From Methanobacteriota archaeon (lineage in GTDB: Archaea > Thermoplasmatota > Thermoplasmata > RBG-16-68-12): 7,746 nt of DNA. Of this stretch, positions 1 to 5,454 are shown one piece after another. The stretch covers positions 1 through 7,746 of the forward strand of contig VBLS01000177.1 in the NCBI GenBank assembly GCA_005878635.1, written 5' to 3'. Within the stretch, counting starts at the first letter, position 1. Every line of letters begins with the position of its first letter. The notes beneath the pieces were generated by a model. The model was not told where the DNA came from. It worked only from the letters and a program-made list of their open reading frames with translations, and made no database searches. The translations under genes and the position numbers were made by a program.

Positions 1-2
1 TG

Positions 3-581
3 CAGGTCGCGGGCGCGATGCTCTTTTCGACCCAGAACATCGGCAGCTGGTGCCTGTCCGATTCCGCCGTCTTCCGGATCGAATTGCGGCTGCAGGACAT
101 CTTCGTCGCGTCGCCCGTCGACAAGGTGCGTTACCTCTTCGGCATCGCCTTCTCGAACCTGATCCCCGCGATGCCCGCGATCGTCGTCCTCGGGATCATC
201 CTCTCGATGGTGACGCCCGTCTCCCTGTTCGGATGGATCGTGTTGATCGCCTGCATTCTCACGATCTGGATCCTCTACTCCGCCATCGGCATCGCGGTCT
301 CGAGTCGCCTGCGGAGCCAGCGCGAGGTCTGGCCCGTCGGGAATCTGATCTTCACGCTCCTCGGGATCCTCTCGCCCCTTTACTATCCGATCTCGCGGCT
401 TCCCTCCGGATGGGGGGAGATCGCGAGGTTGCTGCCCGCGACGTACGCGGCCCTCCTGGTCCAAGGGGCGCTGGGACTCGAACCGTCCACGAATTTCGCG
501 GTCGACGGAGGCCTCCTGATCCTTTCGGCGGCCGTGGGCCTCGTCGCGGCCTGGTGGCTTTACGAATGGAGGGAGCGTTAG
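3..581 (+). CDS. ABC-2 type transporter permease, C-terminal part (5' truncated by window edge)
   Basis: This is the C-terminal ~190 residues of an integral membrane permease; the reading frame is open to the left edge, so the true start lies outside. Counting from the ATG at 18, hydrophobic segments are at about residues 46-65, 70-95, 106-125 and 163-182. The stretch LSPLYYPISRLP followed by an amphipathic segment and LLPATYAALL is the hallmark of ABC-2 permeases (PF01061-type): a re-entrant 'yPis.lP' turn before the last periplasmic loop and final helix. Such permeases pair with an ATP-binding subunit to export drugs, polysaccharides or other substrates; the substrate cannot be told here. 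The ATPase gene is expected upstream, outside the window. The ATG at 18 is an internal methionine, not the likely start. The gene ends one base before the stop codon of convergent leuB. Family call is fairly secure; substrate unknown. Confidence 0.8.
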   Translation, partial: QVAGAMLFSTQNIGSWCLSDSAVFRIELRLQDIFVASPVDKVRYLFGIAFSNLIPAMPAIVVLGIILSMVTPVSLFGWIVLIACILTIWILYSAIGIAVSSRLRSQREVWPVGNLIFTLLGILSPLYYPISRLPSGWGEIARLLPATYAALLVQGALGLEPSTNFAVDGGLLILSAAVGLVAAWWLYEWRER

Positions 582-582
582 T

Positions 583-1713
583 CTATGGCCGACCCTTCGC
601 GATGGGTTGGATCGACGCGGCGATCGCGCTCCCGACCTCGCTGCATCGAGCCTTTCCGCCGAGGTCGTACGTGAGGGCCTTCCCCTCGCGCAAGTGACGC
701 TCGACGGCGGCTTCGACCGCCACGGCCGCATCCCGGAGGGCCTTGTCCTTCTTTCTACGACCGAGCCAGTCGAGCATCATCTGGACCGCCAGGATCATCG
801 CGATCGGATTGACTTCGTCGCGGCCGGCGTGCTTCGGGGCGCTGCCGTGAATCGGCTCGAACATCGCGTGCGCGTCGCCGATGTTGCCCCCCGCCGCCAT
901 GCCCATCCCGCCTTGGAGGACGGCGGCCAAGTCCGTCGCAATGTCCCCGAACACGTTGGACGTCACCGCGACGTCGTACGCCTCCGGCGAGCGAACCAGC
1001 CACTGCTGGAACGCATCGATGTACGCGTAGTCCCTCCGGATGTCGGGATACCTGGCCGCGACCTCATCGTAGATTCGTCGGAAGAGTTTGCAGCCGGCGG
1101 TCACGTTCGACTTGTCGACGCAGGTCACGCGGCGCGTCCGATCCGCCGGCGCGCCCGACCTCTGCTGGGAGAGTTCGAAGGCGAAACGGATCACGCGCTC
1201 GGCGCCTTTTCGGGTGATGATCCGGCTGTCCACCGCGAGCTCGTCAATCCCGCCGCGGGACAGGAACCCGCGAGCCGGCGTGTACAGCCCCTCGGTGTTC
1301 TCCCGGACGATGACGAAATCGACCTTGCCGGGCTCCCATACCTGCTTGAAACCGTCGTGGACCTTGTGCCGCACGTTCGGATAGAGTTTGGTCGGGCGGA
1401 CATTCGCGTACAGGTCCAGCCCGAATCGGAGGCCGAAGACCACGCCGACGCCGGCGACCTCGCCGTTCGGAAGGGTCGCCTCCGGCAAACCGACCGCGCC
1501 GAGCAGGATCGCGTCCGCGGACTTGCAGGACTCGAAGGCGCCGTCGGGCCACTCGGCTCCGGTGTCGAGATAATACTGGCCGCCCGCGGGAAAGGGGATC
1601 GTCTCGAAGGAGAGGCCGAACGAGTCCTGGATCGCCTTCAGGACCTTCACGGCCTCTCGCATGACCTCGGGGCCGGTCCCATCCCCAGGGAGGAGGACCA
1701 GCTTGTACGCCAT
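583..1713 (-). CDS. leuB: 3-isopropylmalate dehydrogenase (beta-decarboxylating dehydrogenase family)
   Basis: Catalyses NAD-dependent oxidation and decarboxylation of 3-isopropylmalate to 2-oxoisocaproate, the third leucine-specific step, in the cytoplasm. The 376-aa protein is complete. Visible motifs: N-terminal LLPGDGTGPEV (7-17); substrate-binding arginines R96 and R106 (ten apart, as in Thermus R94/R104); R137 in VRENTE; Y144; catalytic K201 in DKSN; D233 in YIDA; metal ligands D257 and D261 in NVFGDIATDL; the glycine-rich GGMGMAAGGNIG signature; and HGSAP (289-293) of the cofactor site. Positions facing the substrate side chain (V89, V92, F93, by counting back from R96) are apolar, which fits an isopropyl group better than the carboxylate of isocitrate or homoisocitrate. 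Related tartrate and homoisocitrate dehydrogenases share most motifs, so specificity is inferred, supported by leuC and leuD nearby. The ATG at 1713 lies ~28 nt from a TATA-like box, with no ribosome-binding site, suggesting a leaderless mRNA. Confidence 0.88.
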   Translation of the reverse strand: MAYKLVLLPGDGTGPEVMREAVKVLKAIQDSFGLSFETIPFPAGGQYYLDTGAEWPDGAFESCKSADAILLGAVGLPEATLPNGEVAGVGVVFGLRFGLDLYANVRPTKLYPNVRHKVHDGFKQVWEPGKVDFVIVRENTEGLYTPARGFLSRGGIDELAVDSRIITRKGAERVIRFAFELSQQRSGAPADRTRRVTCVDKSNVTAGCKLFRRIYDEVAARYPDIRRDYAYIDAFQQWLVRSPEAYDVAVTSNVFGDIATDLAAVLQGGMGMAAGGNIGDAHAMFEPIHGSAPKHAGRDEVNPIAMILAVQMMLDWLGRRKKDKALRDAAVAVEAAVERHLREGKALTYDLGGKARCSEVGSAIAASIQPIAKGRP

Positions 1714-1738
1714 CGGGCCGGCGGAAGGTGGGAGCCAG

Positions 1739-1746
1739 CATAAGGG
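1739..1746 (-). promoter_or_regulatory. Putative TATA box of leuB
   Basis: On the minus strand the sequence reads CCCTTATG. The centre of TTAT is about 28 nt upstream of the leuB ATG (1713), the distance expected for an archaeal promoter driving a leaderless transcript. The surrounding sequence is GC-rich, so this short AT patch stands out, but the box is a weak match to TTTAWA. Confidence 0.4.
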
Positions 1747-1756
1747 TTCGGAACGT

Positions 1757-1769
1757 CGGCGTGACGCCG
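1757..1769. repeat. 13-bp inverted repeat upstream of leuB
   Basis: The sequence CGGCGTGACGCCG is a perfect 6+6 inverted repeat around one central base. It lies 44-56 bp upstream of the leuB ATG, just upstream of the putative TATA box, and downstream of the stop codon of the small surface-protein gene. It could be a transcription-factor operator for leuB or a short stem at the end of the preceding transcript. Short GC palindromes are common by chance in GC-rich DNA, so support is weak. Confidence 0.25.
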
Positions 1770-1844
1770 GCGCAGGACGCCCACGGGCTCACGCTTCTCC
1801 TTGCATCCGATCCTCGGGAGACTCAACCGGTGCGCGGGGGGTCT

Positions 1845-2324
1845 TCAAGCGTCCCACTTGACGATGAAACTCTTGAGCCCGCTGTCCGGGACATCAAAGT
1901 ACTCGGCGCAGTAGTTGAAATTCCCCGCCGGCAACGTCATGGCCGTGTTGTTTTGGAGCTGCAAGGCGCCCGTTCGGACAGAGCAATTTCCGGTGAGGAC
2001 GTTCCCGTCGGCCTTGTAGAGCCATAGGCTGACATAGGGAGCTCGGAACGTATCCGTGAACGTCGGCGTCGCAGTCAGCGGGCCCGTCATCGTGATCGCA
2101 CTCGAGGTGGGACTGCACCAGAAGGTCTCCTGACCATTCGTCCCCACCGTCACACCCGGCGGGTCGGCAACGGTGGGATCACAATTTCGCGTGATCGTCG
2201 CGCTGACGGAAACCCCCGGCATGTGATGATAGAACAACGTGACTGCGATTGCCGTCCCGATTCCCACCGTCATAGCCACGAGAAACGCCGCCAGAGTCAG
2301 CATCGATCTGTTTCGCTTGTTCAC
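1845..2324 (-). CDS. Small membrane-anchored extracellular protein, four cysteines, unknown function
   Basis: I do not recognise this 159-aa protein. It has a basic N-terminus (NKRNR), one long hydrophobic segment (about residues 8-32, LTLAAFLVAMTVGIG onward), then a polar, Thr/Ser/Pro-rich domain, so it is probably anchored by a signal-anchor or exported by a signal peptide with the domain outside the cell. Four cysteines (C48, C70, C114, C139) could form two disulfides. Two N-glycosylation sequons are present (N113-C-S and N125-N-T). Short alternating polar/apolar stretches such as YVSLWLYK and the ending FIVKWDA suggest a beta-sandwich. The start is uncertain: the GTG at 2324 is preceded by a G-rich stretch and lies ~28 nt from a T-rich box; the frame also offers ATG at 2303 and TTG at 2408. 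The hydrophobic segment begins at the 2303 ATG, so the longer versions only add basic residues. It sits on the same strand between leuB and leuD with no evident metabolic link. Confidence 0.7.
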   Translation of the reverse strand: MNKRNRSMLTLAAFLVAMTVGIGTAIAVTLFYHHMPGVSVSATITRNCDPTVADPPGVTVGTNGQETFWCSPTSSAITMTGPLTATPTFTDTFRAPYVSLWLYKADGNVLTGNCSVRTGALQLQNNTAMTLPAGNFNYCAEYFDVPDSGLKSFIVKWDA

Positions 2325-2347
2325 TCCACTCCCCCCTTCCAGACCCC

Positions 2348-2356
2348 TTAGAAAAA
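2348..2356 (-). promoter_or_regulatory. Possible TATA-like box of the small surface-protein gene
   Basis: The minus strand reads TTTTTCTAA here. Its centre is about 28 nt upstream of the GTG at 2324, which matches the leaderless spacing seen at leuB and leuD. A second AT-rich island at 2423-2437 is an alternative promoter giving a leader of about 75 nt. I cannot decide between them from sequence. Confidence 0.28.
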
Positions 2357-2422
2357 GGAATCCGAACTGGTCCGTCGAACGGAATTCCCGCTCGGCGCCA
2401 TGCAGCAAGTGGTGGCCGCTCG

Positions 2423-2437
2423 CATATAGTTAACGTT
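2423..2437 (-). promoter_or_regulatory. AT-rich island with TATA-like core
   Basis: In a very GC-rich context the minus strand reads AACGTTAACTATATG across this stretch, with a TATA-like CTATAT and the small palindromes GTTAAC and AACGTT. A transcript initiating about 27 nt downstream would start near 2398-2401, where an ATG opens a 17-codon reading frame, and would then read into the small surface-protein gene. It lies between leuD and that gene. Confidence 0.35.
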
Positions 2438-2454
2438 CCACGACCATGATGTGG

Positions 2455-2467
2455 GTTGCCCGGCAAC
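2455..2467. repeat. 13-bp inverted repeat downstream of leuD
   Basis: GTTGCCCGGCAAC is a perfect 6+6 inverted repeat around one central base. It lies about 30 bp beyond the leuD stop codon and just upstream of the AT-rich island that may promote the small surface-protein gene. It may be an operator or a short terminator stem; no T-tract follows on either strand, so a terminator is less likely. Confidence 0.25.
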
Positions 2468-2495
2468 GGCACGGCCTCGTTTTCAGTAGCCAGAA

Positions 2496-3002
2496 TCAAG
2501 GTCTCTTCGTCGAGAGGTCCGAGCGAATCTTCGCGACCAGGCCGCCCGCCTCCAGGATCTCGAGCACGTTCGGCGGCAGGGCGGTGAACCGCATGACCTG
2601 GCCATGCGGGATACGGACCTCTCCGCGGGCCATGTCGACCTCGATGACGTCGCCGGGTTGCACCTTCGCTCGCAACCCGGGGCATTCGAGGACGGGGAAA
2701 CCGAGGTTGATCGCGTTCCGAAAGAAGATGCGGGCAAAGGAATTGGCGAGGATTCCTGAGATGCCGAGGGTCTTGAGGGCGACGGGGGCCTGTTCGCGGC
2801 TGGAGCCGCAGCCGAAGTTGTCCCCCGCGACGATCACATCCCCCGGTTGCACCTTGCTCGACCACGTCGGGTCCACGGCCTCGAACGCGTGCGCCGCGAA
2901 CACCTTCGCGTCCGTCGTCCCGAGGTACTTGCCCGCGATGATATGGTCGGTCGACACGTCGTCCCCGAACGTCCACACGCGACCGCGGAACTCGCGGAGC
3001 AT
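2496..3002 (-). CDS. leuD: 3-isopropylmalate dehydratase small subunit
   Basis: Small (swivel) subunit of isopropylmalate isomerase; with LeuC it interconverts 2- and 3-isopropylmalate. The protein is 168 aa, typical of the short archaeal type. Motifs: RGRVWTFGDDVSTDHI (6-21), the specificity loop Y26-L27-G28-T29, GDNFGCGSSREQAP (60-73), SFARIFFRNAINLG (88-101), and a PGDVIEVD strand near the end. In Methanocaldococcus the homoaconitase small subunit has YLRT at this loop, where Arg binds the extra carboxylate; Gly here removes that contact, which favours isopropylmalate over homoaconitate. Start choice: the ATG at 3002 has GAGG six bases upstream and a TATA-like box centred ~27 nt upstream. 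A TTG at 3014 in the same frame would lie only ~15 nt from that box and is rejected. The gene follows leuC after 85 bp but seems to have its own promoter. Confidence 0.9.
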   Translation of the reverse strand: MLREFRGRVWTFGDDVSTDHIIAGKYLGTTDAKVFAAHAFEAVDPTWSSKVQPGDVIVAGDNFGCGSSREQAPVALKTLGISGILANSFARIFFRNAINLGFPVLECPGLRAKVQPGDVIEVDMARGEVRIPHGQVMRFTALPPNVLEILEAGGLVAKIRSDLSTKRP

Positions 3003-3026
3003 CGGTTTCCTCAAGGGGCGGGGACC

Positions 3027-3037
3027 AATAAAGCTGG
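3027..3037 (-). promoter_or_regulatory. Putative TATA box and flanking element of leuD
   Basis: The minus strand reads CCAGCTTTATT. TTTATT is a good archaeal TATA core and its centre is 27-28 nt upstream of the leuD ATG at 3002. The ten bases CCAGCTTTAT recur exactly upstream of leuC at 4376-4385. This predicts independent transcription of leuD with almost no leader, although leuC is immediately upstream. Confidence 0.5.
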
Positions 3038-3087
3038 CGTGAAGGCGCGAACCTGGCGAAGCCTTCCGGCCCCTTCAGTCGGAGGGA

Positions 3088-4344
3088 CTAGACTTTTCGC
3101 GGATCCGTGATTTCTCCATGGATCGCGGAAGCGGTCACCGTCCAAGGAGAGGCGAGATACACCTGCGCCTGAGGCGACCCCATGCGGCCCGGATAGTTGC
3201 GGTTCGTCGAGGAGATGCAAACTTCGTCGCCCGCGAGGGTGCCGAGGTGGCCCCCGAAGCAGGGGCCGCAGGTCGACGAGGTGAATGTCGCACCGGCATC
3301 CATGAAGATCTCGATCAAGCCCTCCTCGAGTGCCTGGCGATAGATGATCTGCGAGGCGGGGGTGATCTGAAACCGGACGCCCGGTGCGACCTTCTCGCCC
3401 TTCAACAACTCCGCCGCGATGCGCAGGTCCTCGATCCGGGCGTTCGTGCACGAGCCGAGGAACGCGACGTCGATCTTGGTCCCCTGGACCTCTTCGACCG
3501 GTTTGAGGTTGGCGGGGTTCGAGGGACAGGCCACCTGCGGGCCCATGCCGTCGACGTCGAACGCAAAGGACTTCGCAAAAGTCGCCCCGTCATCGGACGA
3601 AATCGGTCGAAACGGGATGCCGTTGTGGGCCAGATACCGCTTCGTCGTCTCGTCGGCGGCGATCATCCCGACCTTCGCGCCCATCTCCGTCGTCATGTTG
3701 CACAGGACGAACCGCTCGTTCATCGGGAGGGCCCCAACAGTCGGGCCCGCGAACTCGACCGCGGCGTATCGGGCCCCGTCGTCCCCGGTCGTCCCGATCA
3801 CCTTCAGGATCACGTCCTTGGCCCCGGTGCACCGACCGAGCGTGCCTCGGACGTCGACGCGAATCGTCTCCGGGACGCGCAGCCACAGACCGCCGGTCGC
3901 CATCACCGCGGCGGTGTCCGTCGCCCCGATGCCGGCCGCGAACGCGCCAAGGGCGCCCACCATGTTCGTATGACTGTCGCTTCCGATCACCAAGTCCCAC
4001 GGATGAGCGTAGCCTCGCTCCGCGATGAGCTGGTGCACGATGCCATGGTCCCCGACGTCGTGGAATCGTTGGATGCCCTGCCTCCGGCAGAAGTCCCGGA
4101 TCGTTTGATGCATCTTCGCGATCTCCGGCGTCGGCGGAGGGACCCAATGGTCCAACGTGACCACGATCTTCGTCGGGTCCCAGACCTTCGCGGTCCCGAT
4201 CTCGCCGAAGGGGATCAGCGCCATCGCGAGCATCTCGTGCATGTACAACAGGTCGACGGACCCATCGACGATCTGGCCCGGTCGAACGGATTCGTTTCCG
4301 CTCGCCTTCGCAAGGATCTTCTCCGACATCGTGAGCGGCGGCAT
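3088..4344 (-). CDS. leuC: 3-isopropylmalate dehydratase large subunit (4Fe-4S aconitase family)
   Basis: Large, iron-sulfur subunit of isopropylmalate isomerase, cytoplasmic, partner of LeuD. From the ATG at 4344 it is 418 aa, the usual archaeal length. It opens with TMSEKILAKASG, like family members. Motifs in order: VTLDHWVPP, GDHGIVHQ, VIGSDSHTNM, then the three cluster ligands C299 (LGSCTNARIEDL), C359 and C362 (STCGPCFGGHLG), and the C-terminal STNRNYPGRMGS active-site signature; all key residues are intact. The start is debatable: an in-frame ATG at 4377 would add 11 residues, but it lies inside a TATA-like box identical to that of leuD, whereas 4344 is ~33 nt from the box and has GAGGT upstream. 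Some archaeal relatives act on homoaconitate or have dual specificity; the nearby leuB and LeuD loop favour leucine synthesis. It is divergent from the EamA transporter gene. Confidence 0.9.
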   Translation of the reverse strand: MPPLTMSEKILAKASGNESVRPGQIVDGSVDLLYMHEMLAMALIPFGEIGTAKVWDPTKIVVTLDHWVPPPTPEIAKMHQTIRDFCRRQGIQRFHDVGDHGIVHQLIAERGYAHPWDLVIGSDSHTNMVGALGAFAAGIGATDTAAVMATGGLWLRVPETIRVDVRGTLGRCTGAKDVILKVIGTTGDDGARYAAVEFAGPTVGALPMNERFVLCNMTTEMGAKVGMIAADETTKRYLAHNGIPFRPISSDDGATFAKSFAFDVDGMGPQVACPSNPANLKPVEEVQGTKIDVAFLGSCTNARIEDLRIAAELLKGEKVAPGVRFQITPASQIIYRQALEEGLIEIFMDAGATFTSSTCGPCFGGHLGTLAGDEVCISSTNRNYPGRMGSPQAQVYLASPWTVTASAIHGEITDPRKV

Positions 4345-4374
4345 CGTCCGATGTACCTCATCCCCGACGCGGCT

Positions 4375-4385
4375 CATAAAGCTGG
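4375..4385 (-). promoter_or_regulatory. Putative TATA box of leuC, copy of the leuD element
   Basis: The minus strand reads CCAGCTTTATG, sharing ten consecutive bases with the leuD element at 3028-3037. Initiation about 27 nt downstream would fall near 4350, giving a leader of only about six bases before the ATG at 4344. The ATG at 4377 is part of the box itself, which argues against its use as a start. Confidence 0.45.
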
Positions 4386-4460
4386 TTCAGCAAGTTGCGA
4401 GAGGATCCGACGACGATTCGCCGAACCGGCCCGATGACGCGGCGTCCGCCGGGACCAAGG

Positions 4461-4468
4461 CTAAAAGG
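4461..4468 (+). promoter_or_regulatory. Putative TATA box of the EamA transporter gene
   Basis: CTAAAAGG stands out in a GC-rich region and is centred about 25 nt upstream of the GTG at 4489. No ribosome-binding site precedes that GTG, which fits a leaderless transcript. Read on the other strand the box is CCTTTTAG, so it could also serve as a secondary promoter toward leuC. Confidence 0.42.
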
Positions 4469-4488
4469 CAGCGAGGCTTCGGCCCGCC

Positions 4489-5448
4489 GTGAATCCCCGA
4501 CTCGTCCGGGGCGCGGCGTTCGCCATGCTCTGCGTCATCTGGGGCTCGACCTGGCTCGCGATCCGCATCGGGCTGCAGGGAGCTCCGCCATTCCTCGCGG
4601 CGTCCCTCCGGTTCTTTGTCGCTTCGGCGACCTTGGCGGTCCTCGCGCTGCCGTTCCGTTCGAAGTGGCCCGCGAACCGGACGGAATGGAAGCTCGTCGT
4701 CTTCGTCGGCCTCGTCCTCTTCACCGCGGACTACGGCCTCATCTACTGGGGAGAGAACAACGGGGTCGAAAGCGGTCTTTCGGCAATCCTGTTCGCGACG
4801 TTGCCGCTCCTGACGGCCGTCGTCGCAAACGCCTTGCTCCCCGGAGAGCGACTGACCGTCCAGAAGCTCGCGGGCATCGGCTTGGGATTCGGGGGCATCC
4901 TCCTAATCTTCCGCGGGCAGATCGCCACCGCGGGCGCGGACAAGGCCTTTCCCATGATCGCGATCGTGCTCTCCGCGACCTGCGCCGCGGTCGCGACCGT
5001 GGCCCTCAAACGCTGGGGAGCCGAGGCGGACCCGGTAACGTTCAACGCCGGGGCGATGGCGGTCGGAGCCGCGAGCCTGGCCGCGCTCTCCGTCACGGCG
5101 AGGGAAACCTGGCGCGTTCCCTCCTGGCCGGAAGGGATCGGGGCGATCCTGTTCCTCGCCTTGGCCGGGTCCGTCGTCACGTTCGTCACCTGGCAATGGC
5201 TCCTCAAGACCGCGGAGGCCACGTCCTTGTCCTTCGTCGCCCTCATCACTCCCATCACCGCGATCCTCCTCGGGGCCACCGTGGGGAACGAAACGTTCGA
5301 CGCCGTGGATCTCATCGGCTCCGCGATCGTCCTCGGCGGAATCTACGTCTCAATCTCTCGCCGAGTCGCGCTCGTGGGGCGTGCGGTGTCCGCGCGATCC
5401 GCAGCGGCTTCCGCGAATCCGATCGACCCGCCGGACCGGCCGAGCTAG
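4489..5448 (+). CDS. EamA/DMT-superfamily transporter (drug/metabolite or amino-acid exporter)
   Basis: A 319-aa inner-membrane protein with about ten hydrophobic segments, made of two EamA (PF00892) repeats. The first half (about 8-140) starts with the typical WGSTW (18-22) and ends with PLLTAVVANALLPGERLT; the second half (about 155-290) ends with the equivalent ITPITAILLGATVGNETF followed by LIGSAIVLGGIYVS. The repeated pattern of a Pro in the helix, then G-x-E, is the family hallmark. The last ~30 residues are a polar cytoplasmic tail. Members export amino acids such as cysteine, threonine or aromatic compounds, or import metabolites; substrate cannot be read from sequence. Its place between leuC and the leuA-like gene makes a link to branched-chain amino acids or their oxo-acids tempting but unproven. 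The GTG start at 4489 is supported by the TATA-like spacing. It ends six bases before the stop of the convergent synthase gene. Confidence 0.88.
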   Translation: MNPRLVRGAAFAMLCVIWGSTWLAIRIGLQGAPPFLAASLRFFVASATLAVLALPFRSKWPANRTEWKLVVFVGLVLFTADYGLIYWGENNGVESGLSAILFATLPLLTAVVANALLPGERLTVQKLAGIGLGFGGILLIFRGQIATAGADKAFPMIAIVLSATCAAVATVALKRWGAEADPVTFNAGAMAVGAASLAALSVTARETWRVPSWPEGIGAILFLALAGSVVTFVTWQWLLKTAEATSLSFVALITPITAILLGATVGNETFDAVDLIGSAIVLGGIYVSISRRVALVGRAVSARSAAASANPIDPPDRPS

Positions 5449-5454
5449 CCGAGG

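Noticed and set aside
607..1743. Long plus-strand ORF (378 codons) antisense to leuB
   Set aside because: Translation is Arg/Asp/Gly-rich low-complexity with no family motif; it is the mirror frame of a GC-rich gene, and leuB on the other strand has all catalytic motifs.
2325..2408. Extended start of the surface protein at TTG 2408
   Set aside because: It would put 28 polar and charged residues ahead of the basic patch and membrane segment, and it is only ~17 nt from the AT-rich island, too close for archaeal initiation.
4345..4377. Upstream ATG of leuC at 4377 as the start
   Set aside because: It lies inside the TATA-like box shared with leuD, adds 11 residues not typical of the family, and has no ribosome-binding site; ATG 4344 fits better, though not proven.
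3118..4437. Long plus-strand ORF (439 codons) antisense to leuC
   Set aside because: Same reasoning: Arg- and Asp-rich shadow of leuC, whose iron-sulfur cysteines and signatures are intact on the minus strand.
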